Notes: generated by a model from the sequence alone, not told the origin. Positions 43,724-53,246 are shown, counted from the stretch's first letter. The stretch is 64,000 nt of DNA from Actinomycetota bacterium (GCA_020636905.1 JACJWX010000015.1:1-64000); one strand, 5' to 3'. Numbers and translations are program-made.

Positions 43724-44362
43724 TCACCCCGCGCCGATGGCGCCGGCGGCGGCATCGAGCAAGAGATATGTGGATGTGGCGCCCGGGTCCTGATGCCCGG
43801 CGCTTCGTTCGCCGAGATAGCTGGCGCGCCCCTTGCGGGCCACCAGCGGGATGGTGGCCTCGACACCGGTGGCGGCCGCGTCTGCTGATGCGCGCAACAC
43901 CGCGGCGGGCGACTCGCCGGCGTCCGCGGCCTCACGCGCGGCGTCGACCGCCGGCGTGAGGGCGTCCACCATCGTCTTGTCTCCCATCTCGGCCTTCCCA
44001 CGGGCGACGACGCCGTCGCGACCGGCCGTGAGCGCGTCGACCCACTGTGCTGCGGTGAGTTCGGACGCTCCGCCGGTCCTGGTGGACATCTGCAGAAACA
44101 GCGTTCCGTAGAGCGGACCGCTGGCCCCGCCGACCGTCGAGATCAACTTCATCGCCACGGCCTTCAGCAGCGCACCGATGTCCTCCTTGGCGTGATCGTC
44201 GATCACTCCGAGCGCCGCGCTCATTCCGCGATTCATGTTGATGCCGTGGTCGGCATCACCGATGGCCGCGTCGAGCTCGGTCAGGAATTCCTTCTTCTCG
44301 GAGACGACCGCGGCGAATGCCCGCAGCCAACCGACGACGTCGCGGTACCCGATGGTGTCCAT
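43724..44362 (-). CDS. dhaL: Dihydroxyacetone kinase ADP-binding subunit DhaL
   Basis: A 212-residue DhaL subunit. It keeps ADP as a bound coenzyme that is rephosphorylated by DhaM and hands phosphate to dihydroxyacetone on DhaK. The metal/ADP site is in LDAAIGDADHGINMNRGM (about 30-48) with the clustered aspartates, and GGASGPLYGTLFLQMST and YLGERSAGHQDPGA are characteristic. It lies 33 bases after dhaK. Confidence 0.93.
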   Translation of the reverse strand: MDTIGYRDVVGWLRAFAAVVSEKKEFLTELDAAIGDADHGINMNRGMSAALGVIDDHAKEDIGALLKAVAMKLISTVGGASGPLYGTLFLQMSTRTGGASELTAAQWVDALTAGRDGVVARGKAEMGDKTMVDALTPAVDAAREAADAGESPAAVLRASADAAATGVEATIPLVARKGRASYLGERSAGHQDPGATSTYLLLDAAAGAIGAG

Positions 44363-44395
44363 GCTCCTCCCGGAGTCGTGTCTGAGTCGTGGTGC

Positions 44396-45397
44396 CTATG
44401 CGCCCCAGCGGAGCGCGGCCGTGTGCACGGGCGCGTCCCAGAGACGTGTCATCTCGTCATTGAGCCGCAGGAGCGTGATCGAGCACCCCGCCATCTCCAG
44501 CGAGGTGATGAACGGCCCGATGAGGTGCCGCCCGATCGTGATGTTCCTGGCATCCAGGATCGCCTTGAGCTCGTTGAACACGATGTAGAGCTCGATGAGC
44601 GGCGTGCCGCCCATGCTGTTGACGAACGCGAGCACCGACTCACCCGAACCGAGCCCGAGATCCTCGATGACCGGTTCGGCGAGCATGGCCGTGACCTCCG
44701 ACGCGCTGGCCGCGGGCTTGCGCTCGCGTCCCGGCTCGCCGTGGATCCCGATACCGATCTCCATCTCGTCGTCGCCGAGTTCGAACGTCGGCTTCCCGGC
44801 GGCGGGCACGGTGCACGAGGTCAGTGCCATGCCCATGCTGCGGGCGTTGGCGTTGACGTCTCTGCAGAGCTGCGCGACGTCGGCCAGCGAACGTCCCTCT
44901 TCGGCCGCGGCACCGCAGACCTTTTCGGCGAGCACCGTGGCGCCCACCCCCCTGCGGCCGGCGGTGTAGAGGCTGTCCTTGACCGCGACGTCGTCGTCGA
45001 TGACGACCGCCTCGACCTCGATGCCCTCACCTCGAGCGAGATCCGCGGCGAGTTCGAAGTTCATGACATCGCCGGTGTAGTTCTTGACGATGTGAAGGAC
45101 CCCGGCGCCGCCGTCGACCGCTTTGGTGCAGTCGAGCATCTGGTCGGGCGTCGGCGAGGTGAACACCTCGCCCGGACACGCTCCGTCGAGCATCCCGCGA
45201 CCCACGAACCCGCCGTGCATCGGTTCGTGGCCCGAACCGCCGCCCGAGATGATTGCGGTCTTCCCCTTCACCGGCGCGTCGGCACGCACCAGGTACTTCG
45301 GATCGTGGTTGACCCTCACGAGGTCAGCGTGCGCGGCCTCCATGCCGCGCAGCGCCTCGGAAACCACATCCTCAGGGGAGTTGATGAGTTTCTTCAT
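44396..45397 (-). CDS. dhaK: Dihydroxyacetone kinase substrate-binding subunit DhaK
   Basis: A 333-residue DhaK that binds dihydroxyacetone covalently through a histidine. The substrate site region is ISGGGSGHEPMHGGFVGRGM (about 50-70). The block IGIGIHGEPG near residue 217 holds the histidine that forms the hemiaminal with the substrate. PEP-type (not ATP-type) is shown by separate dhaL and dhaM genes. It lies 3 bases after glpF, so DHA handling and glycerol entry are coupled. Confidence 0.95.
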   Translation of the reverse strand: MKKLINSPEDVVSEALRGMEAAHADLVRVNHDPKYLVRADAPVKGKTAIISGGGSGHEPMHGGFVGRGMLDGACPGEVFTSPTPDQMLDCTKAVDGGAGVLHIVKNYTGDVMNFELAADLARGEGIEVEAVVIDDDVAVKDSLYTAGRRGVGATVLAEKVCGAAAEEGRSLADVAQLCRDVNANARSMGMALTSCTVPAAGKPTFELGDDEMEIGIGIHGEPGRERKPAASASEVTAMLAEPVIEDLGLGSGESVLAFVNSMGGTPLIELYIVFNELKAILDARNITIGRHLIGPFITSLEMAGCSITLLRLNDEMTRLWDAPVHTAALRWGA

Positions 45398-45400
45398 GGC

Positions 45401-46165
45401 TCACCCTCCAATCGGGTAGAGGCCCTTGAACACGAGGCCTCCGAGAATGCCGCCGATGATCGGACCGACCACCGGAATCCACGCGTAGCTCCAGTCGGAG
45501 CCACCCTTGCCCGGGATGGGCAGGAGGGCGTGGATGATGCGCGGACCGAGGTCACGCGCGGGATTGATCGCGTACCCCGTCGGACCACCGAGTGAGAGAC
45601 CGATGGAGAACACGAGGAACCCGACCAGCAGCGGGGCGATGCCCACGCTGAACGCGCTGGCGAGTTCGGTGTTGCCGACGACGCCTTCGCTGAAGTGGTC
45701 GCCGATGGCGAGGACGCCGAACACCAGCACGAAGGTGCCGACGATCTCGGTGATGAGGTTCGCCACGGGGTTCCGGATTGCGGGACCCGTGGAGAACACC
45801 GCGAGCTTCGTGCCCGGATCCTGCGTCGGTTGCCAGTGCGGAAGGTACGAGAGGAAGACGAGGATCGCGCCGATCATCGCCCCGATGAACTGTCCGAGGA
45901 CGTATTTCCAGATGTCTGCACCACCGTCCCCGCTGTTGGCCCAGAGGCCGAGGGTGACGGCGGGATTGAGGTGGGCTCCGCTGTAGTGGCCGACCGCATA
46001 GACGGCCATGGCGACAGCCATACCCCAACCGAACGTGATGACGATCCAGCCTGAATCCTGGGCCTTCGACTTCGCCAGGACCACCGCGGCCACGACGCCA
46101 TCACCGAGGAGGATCAGAAGCGCGGTTCCGACGATCTCCCCAATGAGGATGGTTTCCGTTGACAT
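45401..46165 (-). CDS. glpF: Aquaglyceroporin, glycerol facilitator
   Basis: A 254-residue MIP channel with six TM helices. Both NPA loops are intact: GAHLNPAVTLG (about 65-75) and GYAINPARDLGPR (about 202-214). The aspartate after the second NPA (NPARD) marks a glycerol channel rather than a water channel. It is the first gene of the leftward glycerol operon, following a -35/-10 pair. Confidence 0.94.
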   Translation of the reverse strand: MSTETILIGEIVGTALLILLGDGVVAAVVLAKSKAQDSGWIVITFGWGMAVAMAVYAVGHYSGAHLNPAVTLGLWANSGDGGADIWKYVLGQFIGAMIGAILVFLSYLPHWQPTQDPGTKLAVFSTGPAIRNPVANLITEIVGTFVLVFGVLAIGDHFSEGVVGNTELASAFSVGIAPLLVGFLVFSIGLSLGGPTGYAINPARDLGPRIIHALLPIPGKGGSDWSYAWIPVVGPIIGGILGGLVFKGLYPIGG

Positions 46166-46210
46166 CGAGTGTGCCTTTCGGTTGATGCCCCGCGGGGGCG
46201 GGGTGGTTCC

Positions 46211-46240
46211 GTCCTACCCCCGCCCGTTTCCGGGTGTCAA
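46211..46240 (-). promoter_or_regulatory. Predicted promoter of glpF-dhaK-dhaL-glpK
   Basis: On the minus strand TTGACA (46235-46240) is followed after 18 bases by TAGGAC (46211-46216). The glpF ATG lies about 45 bases further on. Confidence 0.5.
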
Positions 46241-46337
46241 CAGGTGATTCACCGACGCCGGGGCGGGAATGACGACCATGCAACCCCGTACCATCCAGGC
46301 TGGCTACGAACTGGTGCGATGTGTTAGTGGAGGCAGC

Positions 46338-47027
46338 ATGAGTCCCCAGATTCCAGGGCGGATCACCCGAACGGTGGAGTTGTTCGTCGACGTCAGCTGC
46401 CCGTGGTGTCACGGCGGGCTCGCCACCGTCAGACGCGTGCTGGACGAGCTCGCCGCCGAACCGGCGATTCCCGCGATCGCTGTCGGGTGGCGCTTCATTC
46501 GCCTCCACGACCTGGAGCCCCCCGAGGGGTACCCGGCGGCCGAGCAGTGGGAGCGATACGGGATGAATCCGGAGCAGGGGACCGCCGCCGAGGCCGAGCT
46601 CGCCGCATACCTGGCTTCGGTGGGCATCGGGATGGACTCCTCGCGCTACTCCTTCATCCACAACCCGCTGACCGCACATCGCCTGCTGGCCATGGTGCGC
46701 GACGACGCCGCCACCGACACGCCCGACATGTGGAGCCTCACCCGCGCGGTGTGGACCGCCAACTTCGTGCGCGGAACGGTGATGGACGACGTCGCCGCGC
46801 TCCGGGCGGCCCTCGTCGACCTGGGCATGGCGATTCCGGGCCGGATCTGGGACCGGATGGCCGACCCGGACGACCATCTCGCCGAGGCCCTGGCCGACCG
46901 CCAGCGTGCCCTCGACGTCAATCTGGACGGCGTCCCGCGCTTCTACGTGGACGGCCACATCATCCAGGCATGGCATCCCATCGAGGACGTGGAAACCGGG
47001 CTTCGGGAAGCGTTGATCGGGGACTAG
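46338..47027 (+). CDS. DsbA-family (FrnE-like) oxidoreductase
   Basis: A 229-residue thioredoxin-fold protein. The CPWC redox motif (C21 and C24) sits at the start in VDVSCPWCHGG. The helical insert and the C-terminal GVPRFYVDGHIIQAW, with a cis-proline-type V-P, are like FrnE, a DsbA relative found without a signal peptide. ATG 46338 is chosen because GGAGG lies 6 bases upstream; an in-frame ATG 23 codons earlier lacks one. It likely forms or isomerises disulfides in the cytoplasm. Confidence 0.88.
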   Translation: MSPQIPGRITRTVELFVDVSCPWCHGGLATVRRVLDELAAEPAIPAIAVGWRFIRLHDLEPPEGYPAAEQWERYGMNPEQGTAAEAELAAYLASVGIGMDSSRYSFIHNPLTAHRLLAMVRDDAATDTPDMWSLTRAVWTANFVRGTVMDDVAALRAALVDLGMAIPGRIWDRMADPDDHLAEALADRQRALDVNLDGVPRFYVDGHIIQAWHPIEDVETGLREALIGD

Positions 47028-47133
47028 CGCGGGGCCGGTGCGGGCGGCGGTCCCGTTCTCCGGGGTCCAACGGCGAATCTTCGATCAGGTTGGGCGGCTT
47101 CAGCGGGCTTCAGGCCCTGCCGATATCCGGGGT

Positions 47134-49212
47134 ATGAAGGCCCGTATCGCTGTCCTCACCGCCGCGGTAGTCGCCGTCGTCGTTCCCGCCGCTCTGGGAT
47201 CCGTGAGCTTCAGCGGATCACCCGCGTTCACGATCGAAGCCGGCAAGTATGTGCGTCTCGTGGACTTCGACGGTGACGGAAACCTCGACCTGCTGGCGGG
47301 CACCTCGCTTTTCAGCGGCGGTTCCATCCAGGTGGTGAGCGGTACCGGTGCAGGCACGTTCACGACACAGACCGTCCTGCACACCGGACGGGCGGACGCG
47401 CTTCGTTCCGTGAACGCCAACAGCGACCTGCTCCCGGATGCCGTGAGTGTCGACCGGATCGGGAAGACCGCCCGGGTGTACCGCAACACCTCCAGCCCGG
47501 GCGCGATGTCGTTCACCACCGAGGTGCTCCCGTACACCGGCGGGTCGGCGTACAGCGTCGACATGGGTGACGTCAACAGCGACGGACGGCCGGATGTGAT
47601 CGTGGGGACCGATGCCGAGGCGAAGCTGGCGCTGCAGAACGGCGACGGGACGTTCGCGGCCTTCAGCGACGTCAGCGCATCACCGGCCTGGTGGGTCGCC
47701 CTGGCGGACGTCACGGGAAGCCCTGCGCTCGACCTGCTCCAGATCACCTCCACGGGACCCAGCCCCACGCTCCGGGTGGCCCCCGGGAACGGCGACGGCA
47801 CGTTCGCTTCGCCGCAGGTGCTGGCGTTCTCGAACGGTGGGGGCAACGCGGAACTCCGGGATCTGGACGGCGACGGCGACCTCGACGTGTTCCTGCCGCA
47901 GTCCAACTCCGGCGCGACGACCGTGGTCGCGCTTCGAAACGACGCCGGCACGTTCGCGGTGGGTCCGAGCCGGAGCGTCGGTGTCAGCCCCTACACCGCC
48001 GACTTCGCCGACGTCGATGGTGACGGCATCGACGACATGCTCGTGGCGTCCCTCAACGCCGGACCGGCCTGGGTGAAAGGCACGGGCGATGCCGCGATGT
48101 TCGGAGCCGCCGCGTACCTGGGTGTCGGGTCGGGCTGGTACATGGCGGCGGGAGACCTCAATGGCGACCTGAGACCCGACGCGTTCTCCCTGTCGAACTC
48201 CGGTCCCGCCCAAGCATTGCTCAACACCAGCACGGTCTCCGGAACGGTGACGATCGGCAGCCCCTTCGACTCCACCCCGCTTGGAACCCCGGTCGACCGC
48301 ACCGTCACGTTGACCAACGACGGGTCGAGTCGGCTCCGGCCGGGCTCGCTCGGGTTCGGCGGGGACCACGCCGCCGACTACTCCGTCGTGTCGTCCAGCT
48401 GCACGGCGGCCACCCTGCTGGTGGGCGAATCGTGCACCGCGACGGTGCGCTTCGCGCCGAGTGCCGCCGGCCTCCGCACCGCCACGGTCTCGAGCCCCTC
48501 GGGACTGCCCACGCCGGGCACCGTGTTCAGCGGAACACTGTCCGGGACGGGCCTGCTGGGCGTCCTGAGCGGACCGGCCTCGGCAGACGCCGGCACCGTG
48601 CGGGTGGGCACTTCGGCAAGCACGACGGTGACGCTGTCGAACACCGGCGACGCACCGCTCACGCCCGCCACCGCCACGCTCGTCAACGCGCCCGGATGGT
48701 CGATCACCGCCGACGGATGCACCGGGACGTCGCTGAATCCGGCAGCCACGTGTGCCATCACGCTTTCGGTGGCCCCGACCGCCGAAGGAACCGCCACCGG
48801 CACGCTGACGGTTCCCGGGAGCGCGGTTTCGGTCGCGCTGACCGCCGTGGGCGAAGCCGCGCCCGTGGACGACTCCGCGACGCCGGAACCGGAACCCTCG
48901 ACGCCGGAACGCAGCACCCGGCCGACACTGCGCGAACGCCTGCGCGTGCTCGGCCCGAAGCTTCCTCGCGTGGGCCACCGCCTGGTCGCGCGCGCCCGAT
49001 TCGAGCGGTCGTCGGTCAAGCGGACGTCGGTCACGTGGTTGCGGTGCGGTCGCACCGGGCGCGGCTGCAGGCGCGTGCACTCAGGAACGCGGTATCGGCT
49101 GACCGCCGCGGACCAGGGCCGCCGCCTGCGCTTCCGGGTGGTCGCGGTTGGAGCCAAGCGCGTTGTCCGCGTCTCTCCCCTGACTCCGGTGGTACGCCCG
49201 CGGCGCCGCTGA
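47134..49212 (+). CDS. Secreted FG-GAP/VCBS repeat protein with ASH-like domains
   Basis: A 692-residue exported protein. Signal peptide about 1-22. Residues 30-370 hold FG-GAP/VCBS beta-propeller repeats with Asp-rich calcium loops (VDFDGDGNLDLL, DVNSDGRPDVIVG, DLDGDGDLDVFL and DVDGDGIDDMLV). Then two immunoglobulin-like domains of the choice-of-anchor/ASH type (about 375-590). A Pro/Glu linker precedes a basic C-terminal domain (about 615-692, CGRTGRGCRRVHSGTRYRLT). A cell-surface or extracellular binding role is likely. No cell-wall anchor motif is seen. Confidence 0.85.
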   Translation: MKARIAVLTAAVVAVVVPAALGSVSFSGSPAFTIEAGKYVRLVDFDGDGNLDLLAGTSLFSGGSIQVVSGTGAGTFTTQTVLHTGRADALRSVNANSDLLPDAVSVDRIGKTARVYRNTSSPGAMSFTTEVLPYTGGSAYSVDMGDVNSDGRPDVIVGTDAEAKLALQNGDGTFAAFSDVSASPAWWVALADVTGSPALDLLQITSTGPSPTLRVAPGNGDGTFASPQVLAFSNGGGNAELRDLDGDGDLDVFLPQSNSGATTVVALRNDAGTFAVGPSRSVGVSPYTADFADVDGDGIDDMLVASLNAGPAWVKGTGDAAMFGAAAYLGVGSGWYMAAGDLNGDLRPDAFSLSNSGPAQALLNTSTVSGTVTIGSPFDSTPLGTPVDRTVTLTNDGSSRLRPGSLGFGGDHAADYSVVSSSCTAATLLVGESCTATVRFAPSAAGLRTATVSSPSGLPTPGTVFSGTLSGTGLLGVLSGPASADAGTVRVGTSASTTVTLSNTGDAPLTPATATLVNAPGWSITADGCTGTSLNPAATCAITLSVAPTAEGTATGTLTVPGSAVSVALTAVGEAAPVDDSATPEPEPSTPERSTRPTLRERLRVLGPKLPRVGHRLVARARFERSSVKRTSVTWLRCGRTGRGCRRVHSGTRYRLTAADQGRRLRFRVVAVGAKRVVRVSPLTPVVRPRRR

Positions 49213-49244
49213 CAGGCGACCGGGGGCGGGTTGTCAGACGGTGG

Positions 49245-50249
49245 TCAGCACCCCTTGACCCGCCGACCCCCGTTCGGGCAGGGAATCATCCTGAGCATGT
49301 AGGCGTAGTCCCGCGTCTCGTTGTCGCCCTGCGCTCGAGCCCGTCCAGACACGTGCCACCGCTTCGTGATCACCTTGCCGTACTGCCCCGGGCGGATATT
49401 GAACCGCCTCCGAGCAGAGAGTGGTTTGCCGCCCAGGGTGCCGAGCTCGTCCATCGCCCGCCATACCCAGTCGTCCTTGATCACCTGGCTCCCCGGAGTG
49501 GTGAACATCTCCGGCGGGTCGATGAAGATGACCTGCCCGTCGACCTCTTTTCTCCAGGTCGGACAGGTCACCGGCTCGATCGTGATGTGCGCCCCGGAGG
49601 GGTGCCTCACGTCCGGTGTCACCCGAATATCCACGCCCCCCGAAGTCCCGCCAACGGTCTGGAGATACCCCAGCGCACGCTGCTGGATGGCCTGGTCGGT
49701 GGCCTCGGCACTCGAACTCGGACAGGGCTCGAAGACGCCGTTGTAGGGGTTCTTGCGGGCGTCAGCTGGCGCAGAGGTCTTCCGTTCGGTTCCGCCGAAG
49801 ATGCGTCCGGTGAGGTTGGCATTGAAGCCGAACTCCTCACGCATCAGCCGCAACCACCCGCGATTTCGGCGCACCCGAGGGATCTTCCGAGCATCCCGGC
49901 ACGACCGCGCCACCGAGAACACCTCGCGCCCGCGTGCTCGCACCACACACCTGCGCGTCACAATCGTCGCCGCCCGTGAGACCATCGTGTAGCGGCTCTG
50001 AATGACACGGGTCTGCTTGAGCGTGACCTCCCCACGCGGTGTGTTGTACGTCACCCTGCTGGTGCCGTTGAACGTCACCTGGAAGCGATACCAGAGGCGT
50101 GCGGGATCACGACGCACCGCGAGTTCGCGTGCGGTCGACGCGCCCTCCCCAGCCCTGGTCGGCACGGCGCCTGACTCGTCGGTCGCGACGATCACGGATG
50201 CAAGACAGGCGAGCGCAAGCAGGCTCAGCACACGGGGCGGGCGGAACAT
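49245..50249 (-). CDS. Hypothetical secreted protein, paralog 1
   Basis: A 334-residue exported protein of unknown family. ATG 50249 leaves a good signal peptide (LSLLALACLASVIVA). The mature core (about 35-130) contains ARELAVRRDPARLWYRFQVTF, CVVRARGREVFSVARSCRDA and NRGWLRLMREEFGF. It ends in MIPCPNGGRRVKGC. Cysteine pairs suggest disulfides. It shares most of its core with the next gene upstream (50368-51348), so they arose by tandem duplication. Confidence 0.7.
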   Translation of the reverse strand: MFRPPRVLSLLALACLASVIVATDESGAVPTRAGEGASTARELAVRRDPARLWYRFQVTFNGTSRVTYNTPRGEVTLKQTRVIQSRYTMVSRAATIVTRRCVVRARGREVFSVARSCRDARKIPRVRRNRGWLRLMREEFGFNANLTGRIFGGTERKTSAPADARKNPYNGVFEPCPSSSAEATDQAIQQRALGYLQTVGGTSGGVDIRVTPDVRHPSGAHITIEPVTCPTWRKEVDGQVIFIDPPEMFTTPGSQVIKDDWVWRAMDELGTLGGKPLSARRRFNIRPGQYGKVITKRWHVSGRARAQGDNETRDYAYMLRMIPCPNGGRRVKGC

Positions 50250-50367
50250 CGGGCGACGGTAACCCGACGGGCGAAAGCCGAACAACCCCGTTTCGGCGTG
50301 TTCTTACATTCCCCAAACCCGACGCGGAACCTGGGACCGACAACCTGCCGGGCCAGGAACTCCGAAC

Positions 50368-51348
50368 TCAGCAGCCGCGGACCCGCCGCCCGCCGCCGGG
50401 GCACGGGATCATCTTGAGCGTGTAGGTGTACCGCCGCATCTCGCCGATGTTCCCGGGCACGAGCGGACCGGACAGTTTCCACCGCTTCGTAATCGTCTTG
50501 CCGAACTGTGCCGGCTTGATTCGCAACTTGCGCTGGGACTGCAGCGGCAGCCCGTTCAGCTTGCCGTGCTCATCGAGGGGATGCCAGATACTCTCCTCGA
50601 CCTGGGAGATCGCGGGCGTCGTGTACATCTCCTCGACCAGCACTCCGTCGACGACCTTCCAACCCGGACAGGTGACGGCCTCCCTGCTGACGAGCGCTGA
50701 AGACCTCGTGTCCGGATCAGCGGTGACGGCGATGATGACGCCGGCCGACGTGCCGCCGACGGTGCCGAGTGAGCCGCTCGCCGGCTGTGGCGCGGCCTGG
50801 ACGCTGGAGGATCTGGCCGACGATGGGCAGGCCACATACAGACCATCAAGCCCTTTGGTCACGGCGGGGTCCCCGGTGCCGACGATGCGTCCACCGTTGA
50901 TGCGTCCGGTGAGGTTGGCCCGGAACCCGAACTCCTCACGCATCAGTCGCAACCAGCCGCGATTCCGACGCACACGTGGAATCCTGCGCGCGTCCCGACA
51001 CGACCGCGCCACCGAGAACACCTCGCGCCCGCGTGCTCGCACCACACACCTGCGCGTCATGATCGTCGCCGCCCGCGAGGTCATCGTGTAGCCACCCGCC
51101 ACCGTCGACGTCGACGCCTGCGACACCCCCCCGGGGAACGTCTGGGTGCCGGTGACCGTCCTCGTGCCTTCGAACGTCACCTCGAAGCGGTACCAGAGCC
51201 GGTTGGGGTCGCGCCGAACGGCGAGCTCCCGGGCGGAGGACCCGCCGTCGGTCGCCCCGGGCGTCATCGACGGCGTGTCACCGGCGAGGGCCGCGGGGGC
51301 AAGGCACAGGAGCGCAAGGGCACAAAAGTTCACGAACGAGCGGGGCAC
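50368..51348 (-). CDS. Hypothetical secreted protein, paralog 2
   Basis: A 326-residue protein, GTG start at 51348 (an alternative GTG lies at 51333), with a signal peptide MPRSFVNFCALALLCLAPAA. The core matches paralog 1 (ARELAVRRDPNRLWYRFEVTF, CVVRARGREVFSVARSCRDA, LMREEFGFRANLTGRI) and it ends MIPCPGGGRRVRGC. The middle part (about 180-230) has diverged. Function is unknown. The frame is open far upstream of the start, but that part is not protein-like. Confidence 0.7.
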   Translation of the reverse strand: MPRSFVNFCALALLCLAPAALAGDTPSMTPGATDGGSSARELAVRRDPNRLWYRFEVTFEGTRTVTGTQTFPGGVSQASTSTVAGGYTMTSRAATIMTRRCVVRARGREVFSVARSCRDARRIPRVRRNRGWLRLMREEFGFRANLTGRINGGRIVGTGDPAVTKGLDGLYVACPSSARSSSVQAAPQPASGSLGTVGGTSAGVIIAVTADPDTRSSALVSREAVTCPGWKVVDGVLVEEMYTTPAISQVEESIWHPLDEHGKLNGLPLQSQRKLRIKPAQFGKTITKRWKLSGPLVPGNIGEMRRYTYTLKMIPCPGGGRRVRGC

Positions 51349-51446
51349 CGGGAGAGACGGTACCGCTCCACATTCGCCCGGGGCAACCCTCCGGCCGACG
51401 CGTTCCCATGGCCGGCGACGCGCCGGCCGCGGCCGTCCAGGCGCGT

Positions 51447-51860
51447 CTACTCGGGCAGTTGCGGCACCGGGACCGGTTTGCCGTCGCCATCGAACGCGAC
51501 GAACACGAACCGACCCTTCCCACAGAGACGGCGCTTGCCCGAGCGCAGCTCTTCGCTGACCATGCTGACGACGACCGTCATCGACGTGCGGCCGGTTTCG
51601 ACCACCCGCGCGAGGACCTCGACGATCTCGCCGTGGCTCACCGGGGCGACGAAATCGACCTCGTGCACCGCCACGGTGACCGCGTCGCTCCGGCAGTACC
51701 GCGTCACCGCCACGAAGGCGGCCCGGTCCATCATGGACAGCGCTTCGCCGCCGAAGAGCGTGCCGTGGTGGTTGAGCTGCTCGGGGAACACCACCTCGAC
51801 GATTCGCGTTTCGGGTGGCGGGTCGAGCGCCGCCGCGTGGGGATCGGTCACCTCGGTCAC
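51447..51860 (-). CDS. Hotdog-fold acyl-CoA thioesterase
   Basis: A 137-residue hotdog enzyme of the YciA/BFIT-like acyl-CoA hydrolase group, cleaving acyl-CoA to free acid and CoA. The key helix block is NHHGTLFGGEALSMMDRAAFVA, and VHEVDFVAPVSHGEIVEV follows. The GTG start at 51860 is set by family length; the open frame runs further upstream in non-family sequence. The natural acyl chain is unknown. Confidence 0.87.
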   Translation of the reverse strand: MTEVTDPHAAALDPPPETRIVEVVFPEQLNHHGTLFGGEALSMMDRAAFVAVTRYCRSDAVTVAVHEVDFVAPVSHGEIVEVLARVVETGRTSMTVVVSMVSEELRSGKRRLCGKGRFVFVAFDGDGKPVPVPQLPE

Positions 51861-52165
51861 GCCGCGCCTTTCGTGGTCGGTCTGAGGCGCCAGGGCCTCG
51901 GGCGTCAGGGGGGCGATGGTACACGCGGGGTCGGAACATCCTGGCCACGCCACCCGAACGGGTGAGCGGGGTCGTCCATCACCCGAATGCGGCATCGCTC
52001 GACGTTTCCCCCGCAAATGAATGGATGCCGACGCCGCTTCGCCGGACGCGCACACGGAATGAGCCCCTCGCTGCCTGTTGCGCCTCGGTCCCACCCGGGG
52101 GTGAGGTGTCAGCAGATGGCGGGCGGCGGCCCGCCCCCGGTCACGCCGACATCGAGAGGAACCCG
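51861..52165. other. Intergenic region upstream of the alcohol dehydrogenase
   Basis: About 305 bases without a gene. The only clear structure is a 7-bp hairpin GGCGGGC/GCCCGCC with a 4-base loop at 52118-52135, just before the ribosome site of the alcohol dehydrogenase. Regulation of that gene is possible. Confidence 0.4.
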
Positions 52166-53242
52166 ATGCCAGACACCATGCGCGCCGCGGTCTTCCGTGG
52201 CAAAGAGGACATCCACATCGAAGAGGTCGCGAAGCCGAAGTGCGGACCGACCGACGCGGTCGTCCGGGTGACCACGACGACCATCTGCGGCACCGACAGC
52301 CACATCTGGCGCGAGGAGTACCCGGTCGAGAACGGGCGGGTCGTGGGCCACGAGCCGGTCGGTGTGATCGAAGAGCTGGGTGAGGCCGTCATGGGGTACG
52401 AGGTCGGCGACCGCGTCGTCGTCGGCGCCATCACGCCATGCGGGGCCTGCTACTTCTGCCAGCACGGCGACTTCTCGCAGTGCGCCGGCTACGAGGACCA
52501 GTGGGGCATCATCGGCGGCTGGCGGCTCGGCAACTCGATGGACGGCGTGCAGGCCGACTACTTCCGGGTGCCGTACGCCCAGGCGAACCTGGCGAAGATC
52601 CCGGACGGCCTGTCAGACGAGGAAGTCATCTTCGTCACCGACATCGCCTCAACCGGAATCTCGGCCGCTGAGACGGCCAACGTGCGCATCGGCGATTCGG
52701 TGGTCGTGTTCGCGCAGGGCCCGATCGGCCTCTCGGCGACGGCGGGCGCGCGACTGATGGGCGCGGCCCTGATCATCGCGGTGGACTCGAACCCCACGCG
52801 TCTCGAGATGGCCAAGAAGATGGGCGCCGACGTGGTGGTCAACTTCAAAGAAGAGGACCCGGTCGCGAAGGTCAAGGCGCTCACCGATGGCCGCGGCGCC
52901 GACGTCGCGATCGAGGCGCTCGGGATCCAGGAGACGTTCGAGAACTGCCTGAAGGCCGTCCGGCCGGCTGGCGTCGTCTCGTCGCTCGGCGTCTACGGCG
53001 ACAAGGTGACCATGCCGGTCGAGGAGTTCGTCTACGGGATCGGCGACATCGACATTCGGACGACGCTCTGCCCGGGCGGCAAGGAACGGATGCGGGCGCT
53101 GATGAGCATGGTGCAGAACGGACGCCTCAACCTCGGCCAGCTCGTGACGCACCACTTCAAGCTCGACCAGATCGAGGACGCCTACCCGTTGTTCTCCAAC
53201 CAGGAAGACGGCGTGCTCAAGGTCGCGATCACGACCGGGTGA
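52166..53242 (+). CDS. Zinc-dependent alcohol dehydrogenase, MDR family
   Basis: A 358-residue medium-chain dehydrogenase. Catalytic zinc ligands C41 (ICGTDSH) and H62/E63 (GHEPVG) are present, as are the structural-zinc cysteines C92, C95, C98 and C106 (CGACYFCQHGDFSQC). The NAD-binding fold has FAQGPIGLSATAGARLMGA and AVDSNP, where the Asp favours NAD over NADP. It resembles secondary-alcohol dehydrogenases. Substrate is unknown. The next gene (FmdB) follows after 4 bases, so they are probably cotranscribed. AGAGGAA precedes the ATG. Confidence 0.9.
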   Translation: MPDTMRAAVFRGKEDIHIEEVAKPKCGPTDAVVRVTTTTICGTDSHIWREEYPVENGRVVGHEPVGVIEELGEAVMGYEVGDRVVVGAITPCGACYFCQHGDFSQCAGYEDQWGIIGGWRLGNSMDGVQADYFRVPYAQANLAKIPDGLSDEEVIFVTDIASTGISAAETANVRIGDSVVVFAQGPIGLSATAGARLMGAALIIAVDSNPTRLEMAKKMGADVVVNFKEEDPVAKVKALTDGRGADVAIEALGIQETFENCLKAVRPAGVVSSLGVYGDKVTMPVEEFVYGIGDIDIRTTLCPGGKERMRALMSMVQNGRLNLGQLVTHHFKLDQIEDAYPLFSNQEDGVLKVAITTG

Positions 53243-53246
53243 ACCG

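Noticed and set aside
51861..52094. N-terminal extension of the hotdog thioesterase
   Set aside because: Extra 78 residues are Arg/Pro-rich and unlike the family; GTG 51860 gives the usual length.
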